Positions 45,864 to 53,450 of a DNA stretch of 53,450 bases are shown here, piece by piece; position 1 is the stretch's first letter; every line of letters begins with the position of its first letter. Source of the DNA: Chitinophagaceae bacterium (GTDB lineage Bacteria > Bacteroidota > Bacteroidia > Chitinophagales > Chitinophagaceae); assembly GCA_025933775.1 (NCBI GenBank), contig JAICZH010000005.1, positions 1 to 53,450 on the forward strand, in the 5' to 3' direction. A program made the translations under genes and the position numbers. The notes beneath the pieces are model-generated. The model was not told the DNA's origin. It worked only from the letters and a program-made list of their open reading frames with translations, and did not search any database.

Positions 45864-46928
45864 TTATACTTTAACCAACCAATTGTATTTATCATCTTCT
45901 CTTCCTTCTTTAATGGCGCTCATGCGTTTTTTTATTTCAGGAGCAATTTTCCATCGCTCTACATCAAATTCCATTATGAAATCTTTATATTTTAATTCTT
46001 TAATTTTAGAAATGGTAGCTGCCGTGCCGGTTCCAAATACTTCTAAAAGTTTTTCTTCTTTATATGCTGCAACCAATTCATCAATGCTTATATTTCTTTC
46101 TTCTACCATAAAATTTTTTTCTTTCAAAAGTTGTATCACACTATCTCTTGTTACGCCATCTAAAATAGTTCCTGAATCTAAACCGGGCGTTAATGCTTTG
46201 TTTCCGATAATAAAAAAAATATTCATCGTTCCACATTCCTGCACATACTTGTGTTCTTTTGCATCCATCCATAATACCTGATCGTAGCCTTTTCTTTTTG
46301 CTTCTGCAGAGGGATACATTGCAGCGCCATAATTGCCCGCATTTTTTGCATAACCCACTCCGCCTTCAACGGCTCTTACATATTTTTCTTCCACATAAAT
46401 GCGCATGGGAGCGCTGTAATATGGGCCGGTTGGGCTTAGCATGATAAGAAACTTATATTTGCCGCTCGGTTTTACGCCAATCATTTCATCGCTGGCAAAC
46501 ATTAAAGGCCTGATGTATAAAGAATGATCGTGTTTATCAGGAATCCAATTTGCATCAAGCTTCACCAACTGCTTCATTCCTTCAATAAAAATTTCTTCAG
46601 TGATCTTTGGCATTTCCATTCTTTCGGCAGAAATATTGAAACGCTTGAAATTATCTGCGGGCCTAAATAGCCGGGCTTCACCCTTTGTATTTTTATAAGC
46701 TTTTACTCCTTCAAAAATTGCCTGGCCATAATGCAAAGCTGCTAATGATGGTGAAAGCACTAAAGGTTGATAAGGCTTTATTTCTACATTTTTCCATTCG
46801 CCATTTTCATAGTCGGCCTCGAGCATGTGATCAGTAAAATATTTTCCAAAAGGAATATTTTCCAGCGACAATGAATGTAATTTGCTCCTTTCTACCTGAG
46901 TAATATTAAAATCAGCTGATGCAATCAT
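45864..46928 (-). CDS. ilvE: Branched-chain-amino-acid aminotransferase
   Basis: This PLP enzyme makes leucine, isoleucine and valine from their keto acids. The ATG at 46,928 (MIASADFNITQVER) is preferred over an upstream start at 46,994, which would add 22 residues and run past the start of the divergent gene. This gives 354 residues, fitting the family. Visible are LHYGQAIFEGVKAY, the PLP-lysine region YDQVLWMDAKEHKYVQECGT, and GTAATISKIKELKYK near the C-terminus. It is monocistronic. Confidence 0.95.
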   Translation of the reverse strand: MIASADFNITQVERSKLHSLSLENIPFGKYFTDHMLEADYENGEWKNVEIKPYQPLVLSPSLAALHYGQAIFEGVKAYKNTKGEARLFRPADNFKRFNISAERMEMPKITEEIFIEGMKQLVKLDANWIPDKHDHSLYIRPLMFASDEMIGVKPSGKYKFLIMLSPTGPYYSAPMRIYVEEKYVRAVEGGVGYAKNAGNYGAAMYPSAEAKRKGYDQVLWMDAKEHKYVQECGTMNIFFIIGNKALTPGLDSGTILDGVTRDSVIQLLKEKNFMVEERNISIDELVAAYKEEKLLEVFGTGTAATISKIKELKYKDFIMEFDVERWKIAPEIKKRMSAIKEGREDDKYNWLVKV

Positions 46929-46963
46929 ATCATTTAAATTTGCTGCAAAGAAACGAAAAAAAG

Positions 46964-46970
46964 AGGAGGT
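46964..46970 (+). promoter_or_regulatory. Strong Shine-Dalgarno before the gene at 46,981
   Basis: AGGAGGT ends 10 bases before the ATG at 46,981. Good Shine-Dalgarno sequences are rare in this window, where most starts follow A-rich leaders. It supports this start. The site lies in a 52-base spacer shared with the divergent ilvE. Confidence 0.55.
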
Positions 46971-46980
46971 AAATTTAATT

Positions 46981-47484
46981 ATGAGTTTAGACAATATTCA
47001 ATTAACAAGTTCTTTATATCAGTCTTTATTTAAAAATTATCTGGTAGATGTAAATCAAAATAAAGTTGACAAAAAGATTACTGAAAAATCTGAAATTAAT
47101 TTTTTAGGAAGTAATGAAAAAAAAATAATTTTTATTGCAAATGATAATAAAAATAATTTTTTGGGCGATAACCAAATGAAATTTTTAAATGATCTTTTAA
47201 GCGCATGCAACTTAACGATGGCTGATATTGGATTTATAAATTTTTATAAAAATCATTTTTCTTACCTTGATCTTACCGTACAGTTGCAGCCAAAAAAAAT
47301 TTTATTATTTGGAATTGCTGCAGATGAATTCCAACTTCCTTTTACCATTCCCTTTTTTCAAATACAAAATTTTCAGGAACAATTATATTTAATCAGTCCA
47401 TCATTTGACGATCTTCAAAAAAATAAAGAATTAAAAAAACAGTTATGGAATAGTTTGCAAAAAATTTTTAATCTTAATCAATAA
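46981..47484 (+). CDS. Unknown protein resembling DNA polymerase III psi subunit (HolD-like)
   Basis: I do not know this family with certainty. The 167-residue protein starts with a polar helix (MSLDNIQLTSSLYQSLFKNY). Then comes a Rossmann-like part: strand KIIFIAND, helix DNQMKFLNDLLSACNLT, strand PKKILLFGIAAD, and a final block ISPSFDDLQKNKELKKQLWN. The order AND...D-x-L...SP-x4-DL-x2-N-x5-LW is the same as I recall for E. coli HolD, which has a uracil-DNA-glycosylase-like fold. There is no signal peptide or membrane segment. It diverges from ilvE and converges with the DUF983 gene. Confidence 0.55.
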   Translation: MSLDNIQLTSSLYQSLFKNYLVDVNQNKVDKKITEKSEINFLGSNEKKIIFIANDNKNNFLGDNQMKFLNDLLSACNLTMADIGFINFYKNHFSYLDLTVQLQPKKILLFGIAADEFQLPFTIPFFQIQNFQEQLYLISPSFDDLQKNKELKKQLWNSLQKIFNLNQ

Positions 47485-47921
47485 TCAAAAGTTTTTCCTT
47501 TTTCCTTATCATAATTCTTATTATACTTAACAAAGAAATTAAGATACACAACTCTGCTGAACCGCATGAACCACGGTTGTAAAATAATTACAACAACACC
47601 ATTAAAAAGCAGCCACCAAAATACGCGGTTATCATTCATAGAAATGCCTACAATTAAGCACCAGAGGGCAAATGTAATTGCAGAAAAAATTAATACAAGT
47701 CCATAGCTCACATAACCTGTACCATACCAAAAGCCAGGTTCCAAATCAAATTTCTGATGACAAATGGGGCATTCATCATGCATATCTAAAATATTGTGAA
47801 GGCTTAATTTTTTATAAGCATTATTACTTTTAAACATATCGCCACGGCGGCACCTTGGGCATCGCATCGTGAACAAGCTCCACAAATAATTTGGCTTTGG
47901 CTGCTTATCATCTTCCATCAT
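47478..47921 (-). CDS. DUF983 zinc-ribbon membrane protein
   Basis: The 147-residue protein begins with a zinc-binding ribbon: CPRCRRGDMF near residue 19 and CPICHQKF near residue 56. After GFWYGTGYVSYG come two transmembrane segments (LVLIFSAITFALWCLIVGI and FWWLLFNGVVVIILQPW). DUF983 proteins are widespread in Bacteroidota and Alphaproteobacteria with no settled function. The stop overlaps the end of the convergent 46,981 gene by seven bases. It lies just downstream of the ABC exporter on the same strand. Confidence 0.88.
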   Translation of the reverse strand: MMEDDKQPKPNYLWSLFTMRCPRCRRGDMFKSNNAYKKLSLHNILDMHDECPICHQKFDLEPGFWYGTGYVSYGLVLIFSAITFALWCLIVGISMNDNRVFWWLLFNGVVVIILQPWFMRFSRVVYLNFFVKYNKNYDKEKGKTFDY

Positions 47922-47934
47922 ATTATAAATGTAT

Positions 47935-49803
47935 TCAATTAGCTAATTGGCTAATTGGAGATAATGTTACTTTTTTTCTTTCGCCGATTTGTTGACGCCA
48001 CATGGCATAATATAATCCCATTTGCCCGATGAGGTTTTCATGCGTGCCGGTTTCAATTACTTCACCTTTCTCCAAAACATAAATTTTATCGGCATGCATA
48101 ATAGTGCTTAAACGATGTGCAATTAAAATAGTAATCTGTTCTTTTTTAGAAGAAACATTTTTTATAGTATTCGTAATTTCTTCTTCGGTTAATGAATCGA
48201 GCGAAGATGTTGCTTCATCAAAAATTAATAAATGCGGATGGCGAAGTAATGCTCTTGCAATAGATAAGCGTTGTTTTTCTCCGCCGGAAACTTTTACGCC
48301 GCCTTCGCCAATCAATGTATTAATGCCTTTATCAGCACGGGCCAATAATGTATTACATGATGCTTTTTTTAGCGCATCTAAAATTTCTTCATCGGTTGCA
48401 AAAGGATTTACAAAAAGTAAATTTTCTTTTATAGTTCCTGCAAATAGTTGCGTGTCCTGTGTTACAAAGCCTATTTGCGTTCTCAATGAATCGAAGTCAA
48501 TATTTTCACGATCAATTTTATTATACAAAATTTTACCTTGTTGCGGAATGTATAATCCAACTAATAATTTTACCAATGTTGTTTTACCGGAACCAGAAGG
48601 GCCGACAAATGCAATGGTTTCTCCTTTTTTTACATCAAAACTTATATCGTGCAATGCAGGTTGCTGTGCTGATTGATATTTAAATTTTACATTACGAAAT
48701 TCGAGTTCTTCCACAGCGTGGATATTTATAGGATTCACCGGCTTTGCATCTGGCTTCTTTTGCATCAACTCATGAAAATTATTCATTGATGCTTCTGCTT
48801 CGCGATAAGAAATAATTACATTACCTACTTCCTGCATCGGGCCGAATAAAAAGAAACCGTAAAAAGTAAAAGACAAATATTGGCCAGGATTTAAATGATT
48901 TCCAAAAACAAGCCATAAAAGAGTGAGGGTAATCAACTGTTGTAAGAAATTAACCATTGTGCCTTGTATAAAACTTAAAGTGCGAATGCTCTTTACTTTT
49001 CGTAATTCAAGACCTAATATTTTAAATGTATTATTATTTAGCCGTATTACTTCCTGTTCAGTTAGTCCAAGACTTTTTACTAATTCAATATTTCTTAAAG
49101 ATTCTGTTGTAGAACCTGCTAAAGCATTAGTTTCATTAACAATTCTTTTTTGTATTCCTTTAATTCTTTTGCTTAAAAAATTAGTAACAATAGCAATTAA
49201 AAAAATTCCCACAACATATACCGGCATTATAACCCAATGGATACTGAATGCGTATATCGAAATAAAAACCAGGTTTACAAAAATGATGAATAGTATATTA
49301 ATAAAGCTTGTAATAAACTTCTCGGTATCACTTCTTACTTTCGTTAGTATTGATAAAGTTTCGCCGCTACGCTGATCTTCAAAATCCTGATAAGGCAGGC
49401 TCATACTATGTTTCAGTCCATCGGTAAAAATAGTAGCGCCGAATTTCTGAACCAATACATTTCCAAAATAGTCCTGGAATGCTTTTGCAATACGACTTAC
49501 CATCGCGGTGCCAATTAATAACATCAGATAAAATAATAATCCATGCATTACATCTTTACCAAAGAAATATTTGAAAAGATTTGGATAACTTCCCTTGCCA
49601 AAAAAAAATTCATGTTCTGTCCTGTGAATACTTACAGTCCCCTTGTTTAATAAAAATTCGTGAGGATGAATTGCAAATTGATTCATAACGCCTCCGAGAA
49701 TCATCGGAGCAAATAAAGAAAACACTTGATTAACTGCTGCAAGAAACAATGCAAACAGAAATAATCTTTTATAAGGTTTTAAATATTGAAGTAATAATTT
49801 CAT
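47935..49803 (-). CDS. ABC exporter, fused transmembrane and ATPase domains (MsbA-like)
   Basis: The 622-residue half-transporter has six predicted transmembrane helices (residues 1-330) and a nucleotide-binding domain. The latter shows Walker A GPSGSGKTTL near 400, Q-loop FVTQDTQLFAG, signature VSGGEKQRLSIARALL, Walker B LLIFDEATSSLD and the H-loop IAHRLST. It would act as a homodimer exporting a lipid, peptide or drug. MsbA-like lipid export is a guess. The last residues, ISQLAN, are encoded by a CTAATTGG direct repeat. It is co-directional with DUF983, 13 bases away. Confidence 0.93.
   Translation of the reverse strand: MKLLLQYLKPYKRLFLFALFLAAVNQVFSLFAPMILGGVMNQFAIHPHEFLLNKGTVSIHRTEHEFFFGKGSYPNLFKYFFGKDVMHGLLFYLMLLIGTAMVSRIAKAFQDYFGNVLVQKFGATIFTDGLKHSMSLPYQDFEDQRSGETLSILTKVRSDTEKFITSFINILFIIFVNLVFISIYAFSIHWVIMPVYVVGIFLIAIVTNFLSKRIKGIQKRIVNETNALAGSTTESLRNIELVKSLGLTEQEVIRLNNNTFKILGLELRKVKSIRTLSFIQGTMVNFLQQLITLTLLWLVFGNHLNPGQYLSFTFYGFFLFGPMQEVGNVIISYREAEASMNNFHELMQKKPDAKPVNPINIHAVEELEFRNVKFKYQSAQQPALHDISFDVKKGETIAFVGPSGSGKTTLVKLLVGLYIPQQGKILYNKIDRENIDFDSLRTQIGFVTQDTQLFAGTIKENLLFVNPFATDEEILDALKKASCNTLLARADKGINTLIGEGGVKVSGGEKQRLSIARALLRHPHLLIFDEATSSLDSLTEEEITNTIKNVSSKKEQITILIAHRLSTIMHADKIYVLEKGEVIETGTHENLIGQMGLYYAMWRQQIGERKKVTLSPISQLAN
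47938..47958. repeat. CTAATTGG direct repeat at the exporter 3' end
   Basis: Two CTAATTGG units (47,943-47,958) follow ATTAG directly before the stop of the exporter gene. They encode its last residues on the minus strand. They resemble the tandem repeat after rpoC and the block after rplJ. Confidence 0.55.
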
Positions 49804-49858
49804 TTAATAAATTGAATTTGCAAATTTCGGAAAAAGAGTTTAGAGTTGAATAATGTAT

Positions 49859-51400
49859 TCATCCCGCCCAACCTTCTCTGTCCAAACTCCTGTATTGAAT
49901 AGCTTCTGCGAGATGCTCTGGTTTTATATCATCACTTCCTGCAAGGTCTGCAATAGTTCTGCTTACTTTTAAAATACGATCGTAAGCGCGGGCTGAAAGA
50001 TTTAATTTTTCCATAGCAATTTTTAAAAGATTAGAACCAACCTGCGTTATCACACAAATTTCTTTCAGCATTTTACTGCTTATTTGAGCATTGCAATAAA
50101 TGCCCGGATTATTTTTATATCGCTCTGCCTGCCGTTCTCTTGCTTTCATAACTCTTTCGCGAATCGTTTCACTCTTTTCAAAATTTTGTGTTGATGAAAG
50201 TTCGCTGAATGCAACAGGAGTTACTTCTACATGCAAATCAATTCTGTCTAATAAAGGTCCGGAAATTTTATTTAAATATTTTTGAACTGCGCCGGGCGGG
50301 CAAGTGCATTCTTTTTCTGGATGATTATAAAAGCCGCACGGGCAGGGATTCATAGAAGCAATCAACATAAAGCTCGAAGGAAAATCCAATGCAACTTTTG
50401 CTCTTGAAATAGTAACCTTTCTTTCTTCCATCGGTTGGCGCATTACTTCTAAAACTGTTCTTTTAAACTCAGGTAATTCATCTAAAAATAAAACGCCATT
50501 ATGTGCCAAAGAAATTTCTCCCGGCTGTGGCAATCCGCCGCCGCCTACCAAAGCCACATCAGAAATAGTATGATGCGGCGAGCGAAAAGGGCGTTTTGAA
50601 ATTAAAGTTGCATCCACCGGAAGCTTGCCGGCAACACTATGAATTTTTGTTGTTTCCAATGCTTCTAATAAAGTGAGCGGTGGAAGTATAGTTGGCAAAC
50701 GCTTTGCCAGCATGGTTTTGCCGGCCCCCGGCGGACCAATCAAAATAGCATTATGCCCGCCCGCTGCTGCAATCTCCAAAGCACGTTTAATATTTTCCTG
50801 GCCTTTTACATCACAAAAATCTATTTCAAAATCACTTTGTGCATTAGCAAATTCTTCACGTGTATTTACAACAGTTGGCTTTATAGAATTTTCATCAATA
50901 AAAAAATCAATCACTTCGCTGATATGGCCAACCCCATATACATTGAGATTATTAACCATTGCTGCTTCACGTGCATTTTCTTTCGGAAGTATAAGGCCTT
51001 TAAATTTTTCTTTGCGTGCCTGAATGGCTATTGGCAATGCACCTTTTATCGGTCTCACGGCGCCATCCAAACTAAGCTCGCCCATGATTACATAATCAGA
51101 AAGCTTCTCATAATTTTTTAATTGTTCACTTGCAGCCAATGTTCCAATCGCGATAGGAAGATCAAATGCAGTTCCGCTTTTTTTAATATCTGCAGGAGCT
51201 AAATTAATAACAACTTTAGTTCTGGGATAATGATAACCGTTAGATTTAATCGCACTTTCCATTCGTTCCACACTTTCTTTTACGGCATTATCAGCAAGCC
51301 CAACAATGGTGGTAAATTTCCCGCTACTCACATTTACTTCAACAGTAATGGTAATAGCTTCCACTCCATAAACAGCGCTGCCGAAAGTTTTGACTAACAT
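49859..51400 (-). CDS. YifB/ComM-like AAA ATPase (magnesium-chelatase fold)
   Basis: The 513-residue protein has an N-terminal Lon-protease-like domain (residues 1-165, with GLADNAVKESVERMES) and then a magnesium-chelatase-type AAA domain. The AAA domain has Walker A GPPGAGKTMLAKRLP near residue 219, Walker B LFLDELPEF, and the sensor region MNPCPCGFYNHPEKECTCPP. ComM in Vibrio is a helicase that promotes branch migration in transformation. The role here is presumably similar but unproven. The helix-hairpin-helix protein at 18,288 could be a distant functional partner. It diverges from the permease across 343 bases. Confidence 0.93.
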   Translation of the reverse strand: MLVKTFGSAVYGVEAITITVEVNVSSGKFTTIVGLADNAVKESVERMESAIKSNGYHYPRTKVVINLAPADIKKSGTAFDLPIAIGTLAASEQLKNYEKLSDYVIMGELSLDGAVRPIKGALPIAIQARKEKFKGLILPKENAREAAMVNNLNVYGVGHISEVIDFFIDENSIKPTVVNTREEFANAQSDFEIDFCDVKGQENIKRALEIAAAGGHNAILIGPPGAGKTMLAKRLPTILPPLTLLEALETTKIHSVAGKLPVDATLISKRPFRSPHHTISDVALVGGGGLPQPGEISLAHNGVLFLDELPEFKRTVLEVMRQPMEERKVTISRAKVALDFPSSFMLIASMNPCPCGFYNHPEKECTCPPGAVQKYLNKISGPLLDRIDLHVEVTPVAFSELSSTQNFEKSETIRERVMKARERQAERYKNNPGIYCNAQISSKMLKEICVITQVGSNLLKIAMEKLNLSARAYDRILKVSRTIADLAGSDDIKPEHLAEAIQYRSLDREGWAG

Positions 51401-51743
51401 GCATTGAAATTAGAGAAAAAAAAATTATGCTCTTATTAAAGCTTTTTCGTAGACAAGATAAATTATATTAAAAGGATACTTATTTGATTTTCTATTGATG
51501 CAGCTTTCATAACTTTCTTTTTCCAAATTTACTTTTCTTTTTCTAAAGTTTTATAAAACAAAAAATTTCAGTGCCTATCAAACCTGCATTAGTTCTTTCA
51601 TTATCTTTATTTATAAACATCATTTATGAATTACTTTGAAGAACCTGGTGTGTGCTTGTTCACTTTTGGAGACTGCAGAAAAACAAATAAGAATTCCATT
51701 GTTGCCAGCCTAATTAACCAATCAACCAATCAACCAACAAACG
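51401..51743. other. 343-bp spacer between yifB and the ABC-2 permease
   Basis: The two genes diverge here, so both promoters should lie inside. I see no pair of elements that fits the consensus well. One 41-codon frame (51,626-51,751) reaches into the permease start. The right end is a run of CCAATCAA repeats (51,715-51,738). There is no trace of a partner ABC ATPase. Confidence 0.45.
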
Positions 51744-51751
51744 ATGAATAA
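51626..51751 (+). CDS. Possible 41-residue short ORF overlapping the permease start
   Basis: An ATG frame gives 41 residues starting MNYFEEPGVCLFTFGDC. Its stop, TAA at 51,749-51,751, lies eight bases inside the permease gene in another frame. A layout like this could couple translation, but the second half is encoded by the CCAATCAA repeat. It has no known domain and may be chance. Confidence 0.15.
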   Translation: MNYFEEPGVCLFTFGDCRKTNKNSIVASLINQSTNQPTNDE

Positions 51752-53057
51752 AATATGGCTTGTTATAAAAAGAGAATATTTTACAAGAGTGCGCAACAGA
51801 ACTTTTATTCTTTCTACTATTTTACTTCCGTTATTTTTTATTGGCTTCATTGCAGCATCCGCCTACTTTTCAATAAAAAGCACCGAGTCGCAAAAAATTG
51901 CCGTAGTTGATAACAATGGTATTTTTAAAAACAGTTTTCAGAGCGATAAAATAATTACGTATGAATTTCCATCTGGTGTAAATGCGAATAATTTTAAAGA
52001 AAAAGGTTATTCAGCTTTTTTATTTATTCCTGAAAAATTTAATTCTTCAAATGATTCTATTTCATTAATATCAAACAAACAATTAGGAGTTGATGCAGAA
52101 GAAAAAGTGAAAGACCAAATTAATACTGCCATTCGCAATAAAGCATTTCTTGAAAATAATATTAATAAAAAAGTATTGGATTCTATTAATAATATTGACG
52201 AAGCCCAATTGTATAAATTCAGTACGGTGATAAAACAAGGAAACAAAACCGAGCAATCAAATTCGGGCTTATCGTCGGTAATTGGTTTTGGCAGCGGCAT
52301 TTTAATTTATATAACATTATTCATTTATGGCGCAGCAGTAATGCGTGGCGTCATGGAAGAAAAGATGAGCCGGATTGCAGAAGTGATCATCAGTTCCGTA
52401 AAACCTTTTCAATTGATGATGGGAAAAATTATTGGTATCGCAGCGGTTGGCATTACGCAATTGCTGATATGGGTTGTATTAATTGTAGGGCTTACTTCCA
52501 TTGCGTCTTCTTTCATTTCGCAGGATGCATTGCAACACGTGCAAACCGTTGGCGCATCTATGTCTCCGGCTGCAAATAATACAGCTGCTATGAATTTTAT
52601 CAATACTAAAAATACATTTTTAGGAGCCAATTGGGGATTGATACTTCCATGCTTTTTATTTTATTTTCTTGGAGGATATTTATTTTATGCATCTTTATTT
52701 GCAGCCGTGGGCAGTGTTGTAAATGAAGACCCGCAGGAGGCGCAATCATTAATGCTTCCGATAACGATGCCCATCATTTTATCATTTGTAATTATGACAA
52801 CTGCCGCCGGAAAACCTGATGCACCGCTTTCTGTGTGGGGAAGCATCATTCCGCTTTCATCGCCCATTGTAATGATGGCACGAATACCATCGGGCAGCGT
52901 ACCGGCATGGCAAATTATAGTTTCCATGCTATTATTAGTAGTGGGTTTTATTTTAACCACAATGCTTGCTGCAAAAATTTATCGCACCGGTATTTTATTA
53001 TACGGCAAAAGAGTAACTTTTAAAGAGATGAGTAAATGGTTGTTTAGGAAATCGTAA
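51744..53057 (+). CDS. ABC-2 type transporter permease (NatB-like), without an adjacent ATPase
   Basis: The 437-residue membrane protein has one N-terminal transmembrane helix (ILSTILLPLFFIGFIAASAYF). A large extracytoplasmic loop of about 150 residues follows, then five more helices from residue 180. It has the family segment MEEKMSRIAEVIISSVKPFQLMMGKIIG. NatB-like permeases work with a NatA-type ATPase, usually next door. None is found here. Substrate and partner are unknown; sodium, peptide or lipid export are all possible. Confidence 0.9.
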   Translation: MNKIWLVIKREYFTRVRNRTFILSTILLPLFFIGFIAASAYFSIKSTESQKIAVVDNNGIFKNSFQSDKIITYEFPSGVNANNFKEKGYSAFLFIPEKFNSSNDSISLISNKQLGVDAEEKVKDQINTAIRNKAFLENNINKKVLDSINNIDEAQLYKFSTVIKQGNKTEQSNSGLSSVIGFGSGILIYITLFIYGAAVMRGVMEEKMSRIAEVIISSVKPFQLMMGKIIGIAAVGITQLLIWVVLIVGLTSIASSFISQDALQHVQTVGASMSPAANNTAAMNFINTKNTFLGANWGLILPCFLFYFLGGYLFYASLFAAVGSVVNEDPQEAQSLMLPITMPIILSFVIMTTAAGKPDAPLSVWGSIIPLSSPIVMMARIPSGSVPAWQIIVSMLLLVVGFILTTMLAAKIYRTGILLYGKRVTFKEMSKWLFRKS

Positions 53058-53110
53058 GCTGTTTAAATTTTTTATCTTCAATGTCATCATAAAAAATAAA
53101 ACATAATTCC

Positions 53111-53179
53111 GAACCGCATACAATCATAGGTACATAGAAAACACATAGTCTATGTGTTTCTTATGTGTCCATGTGGTTC
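53111..53179. repeat. 69-bp imperfect hairpin between convergent genes
   Basis: The central AAACACATAG and CTATGTGTTT are perfect complements around one T. The outer ends GAACC and GGTTC also pair, with ATACA/CATAG-type runs in between that pair imperfectly. The element is intergenic between the permease and the DsbD-like gene and could act as a two-way terminator. Related ACACATAG palindromes are known from memory in Bacteroidota intergenic DNA. Confidence 0.6.
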
Positions 53180-53186
53180 AACATTT

Positions 53187-53450
53187 TTACGGGAATCTTT
53201 TTTTATTTTCTGCTTTTACTTCATTCAATATAGAAATAAACCGCTGCACATCGGGATCGTAGCCTCCGGAATTTTTAATAACCTTTCCGCTTTCATCTGT
53301 AAAAACATATTGCGGTTGTGCATTAGAGTTTGCAATCATCGCTTCTTTATCGAGATTTTTTGCGCCAACTGTTTTGATAGATGATTGATCGAAAGTGGAA
53401 ATATATTTTTCGCTATCGGGCAATTCTTTTTTTTCATCTACATACAATGA
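53187..53450 (-). CDS. C-terminal end of a DsbD-like thiol:disulfide interchange protein (partial)
   Basis: The reading frame is open at the window edge, so only the last 87 or so residues are seen. The segment SLYVDEKKELPDSEKYIS, followed by TVGAKNLDKEAMIANSNAQP, YVFTDESGKVI and GGYDPDVQRFISIL, matches the C-terminal thioredoxin-like domain of Bacteroidota DsbD proteins. These pass reducing power across the membrane to periplasmic thiols. The catalytic CxxC would lie upstream, outside the window. Homology is good, but the identity of the whole protein is inferred from its tail. Confidence 0.8.
   Translation of the reverse strand, partial: SLYVDEKKELPDSEKYISTFDQSSIKTVGAKNLDKEAMIANSNAQPQYVFTDESGKVIKNSGGYDPDVQRFISILNEVKAENKKRFP

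Noticed and set aside
46929-46994. Longer ilvE start at 46,994
   Set aside because: The extra 22 residues lack family similarity and would overlap the start of the divergent gene with its strong Shine-Dalgarno.
48104-48676. 190-codon open frame on the plus strand
   Set aside because: It is antisense to the ATPase domain of the ABC exporter, whose motifs are intact; the frame has no recognisable domain.
1-53450. tRNA, rRNA, prophage, insertion sequence or secretion-island genes
   Set aside because: No cloverleaf, rRNA core, transposase, integrase or phage gene was recognised in any spacer or translated frame; small RNAs outside known families could still be missed.

Overview
The window is a gene-dense, AT-rich stretch of a Bacteroidota chromosome, most likely a member of the Chitinophagaceae. 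The evidence is an LpxC-FabZ fusion, a PorX-type response regulator, a DUF3078 outer-membrane protein and a short RecQ, together with promoters of the phylum's TTG-N18-21-TAnnTTTG type and very few Shine-Dalgarno sequences. Almost everything is core housekeeping. I see no prophage, insertion sequence, CRISPR array, rRNA or recognisable tRNA.

Layout. (1) 1-10.4 kb, plus strand: rplA-rplJ-rplL-rpoB-rpoC, with structured non-coding segments before rplJ and rpoB. (2) 10.6-20.5 kb: a glycine-rich RRM protein, NAD synthetase, a PIN/antitoxin pair, a thiolase, envelope proteins of unknown role, an acyl-CoA dehydrogenase, a helix-hairpin-helix protein, a PhnP-like metallohydrolase and a small conserved protein. 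(3) 20.5-27.5 kb: porX, divergent from an HD-lpxD-lpxC/fabZ-lpxA-ABC ATPase operon (lipid A synthesis). (4) 27.5-32.7 kb: tsaE-ald-(broken DUF4258)-DUF2283 facing away from recQ, then a non-coding stretch with a candidate small RNA. (5) 32.8-42.2 kb: an Mrp/ApbC ATPase, pheT-coiled coil-zapA-rny (translation, division, RNA decay), dnaB, rsmE and an orphan OmpR-type regulator. (6) 42.5-45.8 kb, minus strand: rpsL-rpsG and fusA, which appear to be separately promoted. (7) 45.9-53.45 kb: ilvE, a divergent unknown protein resembling DNA polymerase III psi (HolD), DUF983, an ABC exporter, a YifB AAA ATPase, an orphan ABC-2 permease and the C-terminal end of a DsbD-like protein.

No dramatic new gene cassette is visible. 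The points most worth following up are: the HolD-like protein at 46,981; a decayed DUF4258 gene between ald and DUF2283; a compact minus-strand small-RNA candidate at about 31.70-31.79 kb; a 19-bp perfect inverted repeat followed by a promoter box and structured leader between rplL and rpoB; and several families of short palindromic or tandem repeats that sit on gene 3' ends and in two cases are translated as C-terminal tails. All functional statements come from reading the translated sequences and from family knowledge. No database search was run.
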